64,000 nucleotides of DNA from Asterias amurensis. Its lineage: Eukaryota > Echinodermata > Asteroidea > Forcipulatida > Asteriidae. The notes under the pieces were generated by a model that saw only the letters and a program-made list of their open reading frames with translations, was not told where the DNA came from and did not search any database. The position numbers and the translations under genes are program-made. Positions 10,130-20,615 of the stretch are shown piece by piece (position 1 is the stretch's first letter; each line of letters starts with the position of its first letter). The stretch lies in NCBI RefSeq assembly GCF_032118995.1, contig NC_092654.1:14623784-14687783 (forward strand). The letters are read 5' to 3'.

Positions 10130-13100
10130 ATGTTAAGAATCAGGCACTGCAGCAGGGCAGCAGGTATTAACGGTATCACTATCAATGAAGACTTAACACT
10201 AACTAATTATGATTATGTGGTTATTTTACAGGCTCTATCTTGTCAGCAGCTATTCTGCGGACTTCCACACCATGGTAAGAATAGTTATTTGGATTGTTGG
10301 TTTATTTGTTCATTAAATAAAAATTGAAAGAAATTCTGAAACTACACGTCTAGGTAGACTATTGTTCACTGTTTATTTAGATTGACACATTTGAAGTTAA
10401 CTGTTGCTACAGCAGTACTAAATGCCATTTCACTATTTGTGTTTAATGGACTGATCTGTGTTTCTCTCTTGGCTATGTAGTGTGACGGCAGCACCAAAGC
10501 TTCTATTTCACACAAGCGAGCAGCAGTTTATGCCTAAGAAGCTCCCTGAGGTTGGCGGGCAGGTCCGCTTCGGTTTCATCCCCGAGGAATGGTTTCAATT
10601 TTTCTACAACAAAACAGGAGTCACTGGTAAGTTATTCATAACATTGGTAACAGCAAGAAACATCAAAGAGATGGGTTGCTAGAAGCATTTTTAGTAAATA
10701 GCCTGCCTAAGTGGATAGTATGCCATTAGTCCATTCTGCAGCCAGTTTTATAGAGCAGCTTAGGCACAAGATAATGCTTACAAATGCCCTGCTCAGCAAA
10801 AAATGGACAGGATACCAGTCGAAGATTGTACTTGTTACATGGTATTTTAGCTGGCAACTTTATTCTGGTAAGCTCAATCTTGCCTGGCTTAGCTACTTTG
10901 GGGGTGAAGGGTCAGAAGGTCAAGGGTTTCATTTATGTCTGAGGCAACTGCTCATTCTTCAAACCTTTTTGGAACCTTGTGTACAAGGTTTTTCAGTGAA
11001 GGAAACTAATTCTGGGAGTTAAACATGTTCATTATGTTCAAATACTTGCATAGTGGTGTTTGTTTTAAATGTGTCTACAAAAAGGTTTACCCAAGTATAA
11101 TTGAGAGCCTGGTATTGTGTCACCATAAAACTAGAGACAATGAGCTGGAGTACCGACTTTTTTTTTTACTCATTATGCATATGTGTAGCACATTTGTTTT
11201 ATAAGAGATGTTAAATTTGCATCGGGAATAAAGAATATCAATTTTGATTTTTACCCATTCACCGATGTGTGTTAGCACTGTATACTCAGTACTTTCCCGA
11301 GTCCCGTGAAAAAATATCACAGGCATGTTACTCGGGTGGGATTCGAACCCACGACCCTTGCAATTCTAGAGCAGTGTCTTACCAACTAGACTACCGAGGT
11401 TGCACGGTAGCTAGAGGCAGTTCGAATCCTATGTTTATGCAGCGGGTACCGCAACGCACATCGGTGTTTGGGTAAAAATCAAAATTAATATTCTTTATCC
11501 CCGATGCAAATTTAACATCTCTTATATCGTTGCGGTACCCGATGCCAAAACAGAGGATTCAAACTGCCTCTGCCGGTAGTCTAGTTGGTAAGACACTGCT
11601 ATAGAATTGCAAGGGTCGTGGGTTCGAATCCCACCCGAGTAACATGCCTGTGATACATTTGTTTTAGTTGTGTGCTACCACAAATTTTTTCTCCCCTACT
11701 GAAAATCATGAAATGGACCATTCTTTGTTTTTTGCTAATTTAACTCCAGCATTTTTTAAAAGTGCACTCAGTTGCTTAGTGCTTTTGTAGACATTTGAAT
11801 GGAGCTGAATTCTTTTTTTATATTTACAGGCCTTGCATTCCTGATTAGTACAGAAAAACTAGGCCTCAATCATAGGCAATGACCTCTGTTGCCCAGGGCC
11901 CTATTTCATGGCTCTGGTTACCGCCTAATTCTGCACTTATGATCACCATTCTCCGCTTGCATGGCAAGTACGCATGCGAACAAGCCAAAATCCCTGCTAA
12001 CCAGTGAATTACACTTGATGTAAGCACAGAATTCCCTGCTTCCGCAAGCCCTGGTACTTTGCTGACGGTAAGCAGAGCCATGAAATTGGGCCCTGATCTT
12101 GGCCTTGGTGCCCTTTCAAATTGTTCTTGTTTGACTTTAAGATTTTCCAACAGAAGTGCCCTTTTCAGAATAAGAGTGGAGCTTGGACTCTCAAGGATGA
12201 AATTGTATGACTAATGTTTAATTCTACATTGCACTGGATGTGTGTCCTTTTGTGTTTTTCTAGGACCGTATATGTTCGGCACTGGTCTCATCATGTACCT
12301 CCTGAACAAGGAAATCTATGTAGTTGGACCAGAGACAGTCCATGCTTTTGTAGCCCTTTCGGTTTTGGTGTACGGCATCAAGAAGTTTGGCCCGACTGTT
12401 GCTTCTAGCTGTGACAAAAACATTCAGGTAATTTCCACATATCAGTCGTCAAGCTTTCTAATCCAATGTATTTAAAGGTGCAAACATCTGGTCTTTGTAA
12501 TGTAAACTTTCTTCTCAAACTCTATGTAGGTCACCCGTCAATTGCCCCTTTTGCCTTTGATCATTGCCTTGTTGCCCCTTGAAATGTTCCAATAGAAATT
12601 AAAAAATTCCTCCTAGAGGTGCCCTTTATTAAAGGAACATTACAGAGCTAGTAAGAAACAAAATCGTGAAGATCACAGATTTACATAAAACTTACACGGT
12701 CTAATGATGATGACAGTAGAAAAAAACCTTGAAATGTTTCTGTCTGAACTTTCATATTTGATGAGAAATAAATAATCTATTTTCACGTTCGGAGTTTATC
12801 GCTCAGTGATAAACTTTTTGTTTTGGCATCGATGCAATGCAAAATGTGTAATCGGTTTTTCACTATTCGCTCGTGACCCAGATGGTCGATCGATCTGGAA
12901 CTTTTACAGGTTTGTCAGTTTATGTATAATATATGGCGGATTACATCAAGTGCTTACACTGCCAGCAACGTTTTGCTAGCAAAACCAATTCTGTAATGTT
13001 CCTTTAAACAGGAAATGTCTTGGTGCTAATGCCCTTAAACAAAATCAGGCCTGGGTCGCAACTTGTCATTTTGAGGTAATATTGTGTATTCTATCCAATG

Positions 13101-16100
13101 AAAAAATTTAAAAAGTGTAATTACATGTAGGTAGGGCCATAATTAACTCACCATTACACAGTCAAAGGCAAAGGACACTATTGTTAATTGTGAAAATAAT
13201 TATTATCATAAAACCTTACTTGGCAATAGTAATGGGGAGAGGTTGATAGTATAAAACATTGTGAGAAATGGCTCCCTCTGAAGTTACGCAGTTTTCAAGA
13301 AAGAATTAATTTGATTTAGAGACGTCAGAATTATATTTTGAGGCCTCTAAATCAAGCATCTGAAAGCACACTTCTTTGTGTGATAAGGGTGTTTTTTCTT
13401 TCATTATTATCTCGCAACTTTGACGACCATGCATAAGTTTGTCACAGGTTTGTTATTTTATGCATAATGTTGAGATACACCAAGTGAGAAGACTGGTCTT
13501 TGACAATTACCAGGTGTCAAGTGTCTTCAAACGGCCCCTGGCACTGCTACTGCTAGTGTTTATGCATGTTGGAAGTAGTTCTGTACATTTCTGAATCTTG
13601 ATGTTACAGGAAATGCTTGACAAGGCAAATGTAGGCAAAAATGAGTCCATGGCCATCTTAGCCAATGCCATCGAAGAAGAAAAGAAGGAGCAGTGGAGGT
13701 TAGATGGACGCAACTATCTCTTCGAAGCAAGAAAGGTAAGCACAGACAGGAGACTCTAGGGGGATACTAAGTGTCAGCAGATATGATTGGTAGAATCTCG
13801 GACTGTTCTGGGCATGCTCAGGACTACCTAAACAATAAACCTTTTCACAAATACCCATTGCACAAGTGCTAACTGTTGAGTGAGGTGCATGCTGGTCCAG
13901 CTAGCGATCAAACTTGATTGCTAGCTGGACCAGCATGTACCTCATTCCATGCCTAAAGCACACATACAGAGTTTTTGCGTTATGGTCAATGAAAAGTTAC
14001 CTGGTATATCTGGTGCCACCTAGAGTTCCAGTTTTTGGAACATAGGAGCATGATGACATCAATGCATTTGGTCCAAAAAGCCGACCAAAATTTCCTGGGA
14101 AATTCATCTGGTGTACAACCCTAACCATGGTGTGCGTAACTGGATGCGTCTTAGTTGTAATACATGTATTGAACCAATTCACCTGACCTCACCACGCCAT
14201 GAGTCTTACATGCATCATTTCGGTAGTCGGTTTTACTATGTGTTACTGTGTTTTGTGTACTTTTTAAGTGGTGCGCATCGGTAGACATCTTTACACATTT
14301 TGACTCTCAAAAAAGCCAAAACATCTTGACCATGGGTACACCTTAACTGCATGTGACGTCAGTACTAGGAGTCAATTTGCTTACTTATCCAAAATCACGA
14401 GAAAATTTGGTTTGTAATCCTGTTTTTACCAAGGAAGAAAATCTTTTTTTGCAAATTTTTGTGCTTAGCAGCTTTATCAAAATTGGGCCCTGATCCTAGA
14501 GTTTGCTGTCCAGTAGGATTTCTGTGAAATGCCTGTTGGTGATCGGAGCGTGAAAAGAATAGAGTCTTGCAACTATAAATCATTTTTTTATTTTTAAAAT
14601 TTCTTTTAAAGGAAAATGTTGATATGCAGTTGGAGATTGAATACCGAGAGAGGCTGAAGATGGTCAATGATGAGATCAAGAAACGGCTGGTGAGTAAAAA
14701 AAACATCTCTCCTTTTTTTGGGGGGGGGGGGGGGTTGGGTATATTCTATGCATTTAGAAAACCTATTCGGTTGTTTAAATGTTAAAGGGTTTTGCAACCT
14801 TCTGTATATCAAGTGTTTTTGCCATTTGTAATTATTCCCTACTCACTGTGAATGAAGATGTTTGTAAAATAATGTACCTGTAGAAGTTTCAGCTTCATTA
14901 GTTGTCAAGTTTTAAAGCTAACTTTAAGCTTTAGCTTTTGATACAAAATGGATAAGTCTTGAAGAAATCTGTTTATTTGATTTGTATATAAACCAAAGAA
15001 TTAAAGAGTTGTTCAAATGACAAAGAGTTATTCAAATGACTGTAATATTCTTGTTCTAGTTTCAAAGACTTTCTTTGATTTTCCCATTTTAGGATTACCA
15101 GGTTGAGCTGGATAACATGAATAAAAGGATGGAGCAAGTTCACATGGTACGCTGGATCGAACAGAACGTCATCAAAAGCATCACACCACAACAGGTAAGG
15201 AACCAAAGGAAAAGTCTATTAAACATTACAATGTTACCCTTAAGCCCGGTTCATACTTCCTGCGAATACGAAGCGGATTTGACGTGAATTTGACGTCACA
15301 ACCCTCCTTTCGCACCAATATTCGCAAGTGAGTTGAGCAGAGTTGAACTGCTGCGAATTATTCGTTGCGAATTTGTGACGTCAACATTCGTATTGCATTC
15401 GCATTCGCAGGAAGTATGAACCGGGCTTTACAGTCATAGCTCCAACACTTTGGAACAAGCTACCCACCCACATTCAAGCGGCTTCTTCATTGGACACTTT
15501 TAAATCTCTGCTTAAAACCCATCTGTTTTGTCAATCTGGTTATAGCGCTCAGAAACTTCCGTATTTAGCGCTCTATAAATGTTGTAATATTTATTTATTA
15601 AGAATCATTCTATATATCCCATTGCCAAAGTGAAGGACTCGGGTCTGGGAACGATAGTTACAAATAATAATGGCTTGCCCAAGGGCCAGGTATTTAAATT
15701 TTGAAGTTAAAATGATTTGGTGTAGAGTGACTTAAAATGAGGGGATAAGGGAGGATTGAGGTGACACGCTAGCCAGACTGCATAGTCTGTCGTAGATAAT
15801 AGTAATATAATATCAATACAAATGCTGACTTCTTATATAGCGTACACCCGATTCATAGCATACATAGGCCTTTGAAACCACGGCTTCAGCTTTGGATTTG
15901 GCTCAGGCTAGCTTGGCCCCGAGGTTGTATTTGTGACAAAATTGCGCATGCTGTGCATACGCGCTCAGGGTTTCAGATGAGAGGACGGAGCCTGAAGCTG
16001 AATCCAAAGCTGAAGCCACGGTTTCGTAAATAGCCTTTGTGTTACTGTTCACTAAAGTGTGACAAGCACTGTATAGACGATGTGACCTCTGACATCACAC

Positions 16101-17051
16101 GAAAACCATAACTTGATTCGCGCGCATACCGCCGGGCAAAACCTTTGTGTTTTGGCAGCCACCTAGAAAGTGTACGCAATCTTACTACGACTACGCAACT
16201 GAAACATGACATATGTAGTGTTTTGTCAACAGGGGACGGTTTGAATGTAAACATGGGTCACATCGCCAATACTTGGTGCTTCCCTGAGTCTATAGGCTTG
16301 CTATTTGGGTGGGATTTAAACCTATGACTCCTACCATAGTAAAGCGGATGTCTTGCCACTAAACCAACAAGTGTATGCAGTGACAAGATGGCAGTTTAAA
16401 TCCTGTAATGCAGGGGTTGTTGGCTCAAATCCCTGTGTCCATGAGTAGTATGCCTGGAGATTTTGTTCTCTTGCAAAACTCTAGAAAGTACATGTATAGA
16501 CGATGTGACCTATGTTTACATTCAAACCGCCCTCTGTTGACAAAACACTACATACGTCATGTTTCGCCGGGCACTGAGTTGCATAGTCATAGTAAGATTG
16601 CGTACACTTTCTAGCTGGCTGCCAAAACTCAAAGGTTTTGCCCGGCAGTATGCGCGCGAATCATGTTATGGTTTTCGTGTGACGTCAAAGGTCACATCGT
16701 CTATAGACCAATCCGACAAACAAAATTGGTAGCGCCCTCTATTGAAAAAATTAACAACTGCGGTGTCTTATTGTGCATAATCTAGACACTGAAGACACCA
16801 CAGCAAATGGCGTGCGGTGCTCAACACTTGCGTGCTCGGTGCGCGCCTGGATTGGTGTTTAGATTGCTTAATGCTTATCACACATTGGTGTAAGGTAAAC
16901 CCCAAGAAATCTTCTTCATCCCTCAATGCAATTGTATCACATAAGTTGAATCCTTTGATTGTGATTTGTTTATTTTTATTTTTTTGACACACAGGAAAAG
17001 GACATTCTTGGAAAGTGTATAACGAATCTGAAGTCCATGTCCACTGCATGA
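10130..17051 (+). CDS. ATP5PB: ATP synthase peripheral stalk subunit b, mitochondrial
   Basis: Part of the peripheral stalk (stator) of mitochondrial F1Fo-ATP synthase, anchored in the inner membrane. Coding exons: 10130-10163, 10232-10274, 10481-10626, 12264-12427, 13610-13735, 14612-14689, 15093-15194 and 16995-17051. All introns are GT-AG, all junctions keep frame, and the sum is 249 residues plus TGA (the human precursor is about 256). The N-terminus [20 protein letters not shown] is arginine-rich, without acidic residues, and looks like a mitochondrial targeting peptide. Then come [20 protein letters not shown] and [20 protein letters not shown] with a second hydrophobic stretch ([19 protein letters not shown]). 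These are the family's conserved membrane hairpin. Exons 5-8 encode the charged helical stalk ([49 protein letters not shown]). The start is the only ATG in frame with the targeting peptide. Exons 1 and 2 are short and rest on splice logic. Confidence 0.95.
11205..11400 (-). mobile_element. tRNA-headed SINE, copy 1 (ATP5PB intron 3)
   Basis: In reverse orientation, a tRNA-like head (11328-11400) has TAGTCTAGTTGGTAAGACAC (A box) and GGGTTCGAATCCCACC (B box). A ~120-bp body follows, with ACACACATCGGTG and CCCGATGCAAATTTAACATC. Related copies: 11452-11655, 23983-24196, 62362-62523. The anticodon arm does not pair well, so this is not a working tRNA. Confidence 0.75.
11409..11655 (+). mobile_element. 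SINE copy 2, rearranged and inverted relative to copy 1
   Basis: It contains the SINE body (ACATCGGTGTTTGGGTAAAA to AACATCTCTTAT, 11458-11527). A separate tRNA-like head follows at 11572-11642. An inverted pair (GAGGCAGTTCGAATCC and GGATTCAAACTGCCTC, with GCGGTACC) flanks the body. The order is body then head, unlike a normal SINE. Confidence 0.65.
11894..12095. mobile_element. hAT-like MITE, CAGGGCCC termini (ATP5PB intron 3)
   Basis: CAGGGCCCTATTTCATGGCT and AGCCATGAAATTGGGCCCTG are the inverted ends of a ~202-bp element. CAGGG starts are typical of hAT transposons. Relatives: 23452-23640, 24821-25377 and a single end at 14452-14495. Confidence 0.75.
12629..13017. mobile_element. TTAA MITE family B, copy 1 (ATP5PB intron 4)
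   Basis: Ends are TTAAAGGAACATTACAGA and TCTGTAATGTTCCTTTAA. The interior has GATCACAGATTTACATAAAA and CTTACACGGTCTAATGATG. The second copy is at 27349-27718. Confidence 0.85.
13164..13530. mobile_element. TTAA MITE family A, copy 1 (ATP5PB intron 4)
   Basis: Diverged termini AAAGGCAAAGGACACTATTG and CAAGTGTCTTC. The body has ATGGGGAGAGGTTGATAGTA and GGCTCCCTCTGAAGT as in other family A copies. The right end has decayed. Confidence 0.8.
13882..13943 (+). ncRNA. 62-nt near-perfect hairpin in ATP5PB intron 5
   Basis: Two 29-nt arms separated by AACT: GAGGTGCATGCTGGTCCAGC on the left, GCTGGACCAGCATGTACCTC on the right. The only two differences become G-U pairs in the sense transcript, so the RNA stem is fully paired. 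It could be a miRNA-type precursor, a tiny MITE, or a structural intron hairpin. Nothing in the sequence proves processing. Confidence 0.4.
14452..14495 (+). mobile_element. Single end of CAGGGCCC MITE (ATP5PB intron 5)
   Basis: GCTTAGCAGCTTTATC, then AAAATTGGGCCCTG, matches the right end of the element at 23452-23640. No left partner was found. Confidence 0.45.
15241..15429. mobile_element. ~190-bp MITE, AAGCCCGGTTCATAC termini (ATP5PB intron 7)
   Basis: TAAGCCCGGTTCATACTTCC and GGAAGTATGAACCGGGCTTT form long inverted ends continuing into TGCGAAT and ATTCGCA. The interior has TTTGACGTCA blocks. It abuts a LINE tail at 15430. Confidence 0.8.
15430..15600 (+). pseudogene. LINE reverse-transcriptase tail (ATP5PB intron 7)
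   Basis: Forward translation gives [20 protein letters not shown], then [14 protein letters not shown]. This is the conserved C-terminal end of L2-like LINE proteins, followed by a short AT-rich 3' end. Everything upstream is missing. Confidence 0.7.
15866..16036. mobile_element. ~170-bp inverted-repeat element (ATP5PB intron 7)
   Basis: CCACGGCTTCAGCTTTGGAT on the left is mirrored by ATCCAAAGCTGAAGCCACGG on the right, with AGGC and GCCT outside. A MITE is likely. Confidence 0.65.
16072..16271 (+). mobile_element. TATAGACGATGTGACC MITE, copy 2 (ATP5PB intron 7)
   Basis: Same orientation as the copy at 9679-9889, but with a decayed right end (GGTCACATCGCCAATA). It lacks the CAGTGCCCGGC segment. 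Confidence 0.8.
16309..16373 (-). mobile_element. Decayed tRNA-like head (ATP5PB intron 7)
   Basis: The reverse strand has GGTTTAGTGGCAAGACATCC (A-box-like) and GGTTTAAATCCCACCC (B-box-like). It is probably a SINE head, too decayed for a tRNA call. Confidence 0.35.
16495..16705 (-). mobile_element. TATAGACGATGTGACC MITE, copy 3 (ATP5PB intron 7)
   Basis: Full-length and inverted relative to copy 2, with about 223 bp between them. Ends are TATAGACGATGTGACCT and GGTCACATCGTCTATA. Confidence 0.85.
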
Positions 17052-17149
17052 TGGGCCACTTTCTCATCGGGTCGTCTGGGGGTTATGAGAGCCTATAGCT
17101 CTCAACACATTATTGAGAATTAATATTTCTGTAAAAGATTCACTGTTTT

Positions 17150-17155
17150 AATAAA
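17150..17155 (+). terminator. ATP5PB polyadenylation signal
   Basis: AATAAA about 100 bp after the TGA, in GTTTTAATAAACATTTTAG. The resulting 3' UTR would be about 120 bp. Confidence 0.65.
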
Positions 17156-17171
17156 CATTTTAGTTATTGAT

Positions 17172-18859
17172 TCAACAGATATGTTATAGGAGGAAAACCA
17201 AGTTTGCTGTGCGTGTTGAAACAGATTGGAAATTGGTTTGGAGCTTTTGGGACAATGAGAAGGGTTTGATACAAACTAAGAACAACTTTAAATTTTCGCT
17301 GATCAACTGATTTCCTCGTTTTTGGTTTCTCATCTGTGCCAATTGGAGACTGACAAACATACATGTAGTACAAAGTCTTGCACATTTCTCTGTTCAGCAT
17401 GAACAGATTATTATGGGCTATTGACGCCTTGCATAATGTACAGTGCACTTATACACAAGCCTATCCTGTCCTTTGTTTTGGGAGTCAACATACACACAAA
17501 GGAATTGACCTCCAAAATGGTGCAAATGGTAGATTTTGCAAAGTTATGTTCCAGGCTGCAAGGGGTCAGTGCATGACTTTTGCATCGGTTTTGCTTAAAG
17601 CAACCCAACATAACAATGTCTTCTCCTAATTTATACAAACATGTGTGAAATTTATTCTGAGTTTTTAGTCTTTAAGCAGGCACTGATGATTTCCAGTTTT
17701 TACTCATAGTAGTATTATATAAATTTGCACTTTTGACATCGCAGACATAGTTGTAACTGTAACTGCAAGTTTGTTCCTTGATGAATTAAGAGTGGCTTTG
17801 TTTAGTAAGTTGAGCAAAGCTGTTCCAATTTGGTATTGATGAAAAAAAAACCAAGGATGCTATGTTGATCAATTTAAGATTTACCATTGAGTTGGGCTGG
17901 AAACTACAATAATCACAGATACAGAAATAAGCACGAGATTTTTCCTGATGTCAGGAGTTTTTTTCAAAAGCTCCCTGAGCCATCAAATTGTTAAGGAATT
18001 TTCACACTGTCAAATCTCACCCCAAATCTTGAATGAAATTTGATATTTCACATCATTATAGGTAAACAAAGCTTGGTTTATATCCTTCTCAATGTGGCAA
18101 GCACTTTCAAAATACAATACAAAGATTTGTTAAATTATTCTGAGTTTAATACTACTTTTATCACCGATAAGAGTGTATTTTATATGATTGCAATCCAAGC
18201 CAGTGGAGTTTTAGAATCTAATGTTGAGATTAGGCTTCAAATTAATAAAAAGAATTATAAGTTGATTGTTCCTTTGAAATTGTTGTCTCCTGAATTTGTT
18301 TTTGTTTATAATTTGTACAATTATTTTTGAGCAGCCGCTACTCAACTGCCAAATGGTAGCCATTATGACTGAAAAAAGGGGGAGGGGAAATAATGAATTT
18401 CAGAATTATTCCTGATTTGGCGTTTTTATTTGTATTTGAGGAACTTAAATGTCTGCTAAAAATCATTTGAAGAATAAAATTAACTGAGATGGATATGCTA
18501 TTTTTTTCTAATTGAGGAAGCCAGTGAAAGGGAATTAGTAATGCATCAAGTTATTATTTTGGTTGTGTTTGTGGTTTGCGCGTGTGTAAGCATTTCAAAC
18601 TAAGCATGGACCTATGAACAAAAGTAGCCCACTGTGTGGAGTCATGTTTGAATAATGAGACCCGGGTGTTGCACTTCGTTTTAGTTTTTTTTTTTTGGGG
18701 GGGGGGATACCAGTATCAAATGTTGTGGGAGAAGGCCATATTCGGAAGAATAATGAATACAAGTACATGTAGTTTGTTTCTTTGAATTAAACGCACATAA
18801 TCTCTTTGCACTTGCTGCTGGTGTGACATTAGGGCGCCCTCACTTGACATCACCAACTG
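17172..18859. other. ATP5PB-CARF intergenic region, no gene seen
   Basis: AT-rich sequence with short chance frames. The open frame at 18040-18330 has no family resemblance that I recognise. A poly-T/poly-G stretch lies near 18687-18708. Confidence 0.4.
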
Positions 18860-18984
18860 CGCGTTGTAAATTAGTCTTAAAAGCTATCGAAACCCCTTTT
18901 CATATAACGTATTCCGCATGTTATTAAAGCAGGGTGCCATACTATTGTTTTATTGCGAAGGCGAGGTGCAGATTTCAGGACGAG
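18860..18984 (+). other. Probable CARF 5' UTR exon
   Basis: The sequence ends ACGAG at 18984, followed by a consensus GTAAGT donor. The first usable acceptor before the CARF ATG is GCAAAAG at 20574, so a noncoding leader exon is likely. The left limit and transcription start are not visible. Confidence 0.4.
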
Positions 18985-19744
18985 GTAAGTTGTCTCGTTT
19001 TCAGAATTTTTACTAAATTTATACACGAAAGATCTCCAGCTTGTGAACTAACACAAGAGTACGCATTCAGGTCGAATTTACCATGCAAATAAGTTCAGAT
19101 TAAGCAAGAAACTGTTGATTTTATTGCTGTGTTAAAAGAGTCTTTGGCAGAAGAAAAATGGCGCTGTATCAAAAGGTAAATTCTTTATTTTGTTGCACAC
19201 ACTTCGATGTTTATTTACGGATTGAGGGCGCTGTAGTTTGTTATTATTGGCGGAATAACACGTGTATTGTAATTGTACCCACAAACTCCTTTCAAGTATC
19301 ATTATCAGTTCTCTGTCCTTTCTCTGTGGTTAGAGAGGAAGGATATCCATGGTAAGAGCTTTCCTTCATGGCTTAAAGTTGATTCATTTTGTTAGTTATC
19401 TCGTTATTTTTCTGTTGGAGAGAATCCCCCCAAACAATGCCTGGCAAAATTAAAAATATTAAAATAAGCCCTAGCCTAGGTAAGGTAGGCTATTTTATGA
19501 TTGTCCCTCGCTACTTGAGATGATAGCGGAACGAACCTCCTAGTTATTGCTCTCTAGCTAGCTAGCAAGTTTTCACTCTGCCTAGTAGTACGTTAGTAGT
19601 AGAACTATATGATGAGGTAAGTTCCGCTATCATCTCCTTGGTGACGATAGCCTGTTTCCGTGGAGACGTTAGCGGAACGCACCTCAAAGTTTTGGGAGTA
19701 ACTCCTGCCCCTTGAGTCTGCTAACAAATGAAAAAATAAAATGC

Positions 19745-19826
19745 ACTACGCGCATACAGAATGGCGCGCTTGTCATTTTGCGGTCCCGTCGTGTTTGTGC
19801 AAGCAGCATCACCAGTGCGCCCTCTG
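19745..19826 (+). mobile_element. Fragment of the CCATAGAG MITE (CARF intron 1)
   Basis: GGCGCGCTTGTCATTTTGCG, then GTCCCGT and GTGCGCCCTCT, matches 3895-3957. Confidence 0.6.
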
Positions 19827-19939
19827 TTTTCATTTTTAATTTCTTTTTTTTGTTGCTTTTATTCTATCTTGGCACCATTCTTTTGATGATTGCAGTTGAT
19901 TCAGTTTTTATATTTTATTTAATTTTAGATATAAATTTC

Positions 19940-20313
19940 TTAAAGCCATTATACACTTTCGGTAAACAGTATTGTCCAAGTCCCACACTTCGTGTATCAC
20001 AACTTATATATAAAATAACAATCTTGTGGAAATTTAGGCTTAATCGGACATCGGAGTCGGGAGAAAATAACGGGAAAACCCACTCCTGTTTTCGCGCGTT
20101 TCGCCGTGTCATGACATGTGTTTATAACAAATCCGTCATTCTCGTTAACGAGAATTTATATTGTTTTACCGTTTTCTCAAAAAGTAAAGCATTTCGTGGA
20201 CTAATATTTCAAGAGAAGTCTTTCACCATTACCTTCTGTAAACCCTGTAAATTATTTGTAAATCTGTGAACTTTTTTTTTTTTTTCTGTACCGAAAGGGT
20301 CCAATGGCTTTAA
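19940..20313 (-). mobile_element. TTAA MITE family C, copy 1 (CARF intron 1)
   Basis: Ends are TTAAAGCCATTATACACTTT and GGGTCCAATGGCTTTAA. The centre has TCTCGTTAACGAGA. The long open frame across it (19712-20269) is a by-product of the repeat. Other copies: 29438-29821 and 37246-37618. Confidence 0.85.
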
Positions 20314-20615
20314 AGCCAGCAAACCTAGCCTGGCCCTTGGTCCATAAAAAGTTGTTAATACTAACTACAGTTCAAACTGCAAAAATAGGTGTTATAAATA
20401 ATAAATTACTTATTATAAGTTATAATTTGTAACCTCCTTTGTCCTGTCGGTTCCCAACTGTAGGGTCGGCCCTCTACCATCTACGACCTTCAGGTTGTTG
20501 GATCAAGGGTTATCATCAACCTAAATAGTCTTGACACTGAATTGTTTCTGTTTTTCTTTTGTCTTTTGCAAAAGGGGACTCTTAGTCTTAGGTACCCCAT
20601 CACACCTGAGTCACC

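Noticed and set aside
11328..11642. Two tRNA genes.
   Set aside because: A and B boxes are present, but the anticodon stem does not pair and each head is joined to a shared SINE body found at four sites.
19712..20269. 185-codon forward frame in CARF intron 1.
   Set aside because: It spans a family C MITE and MITE fragment; other copies of the same MITE do not keep the frame.
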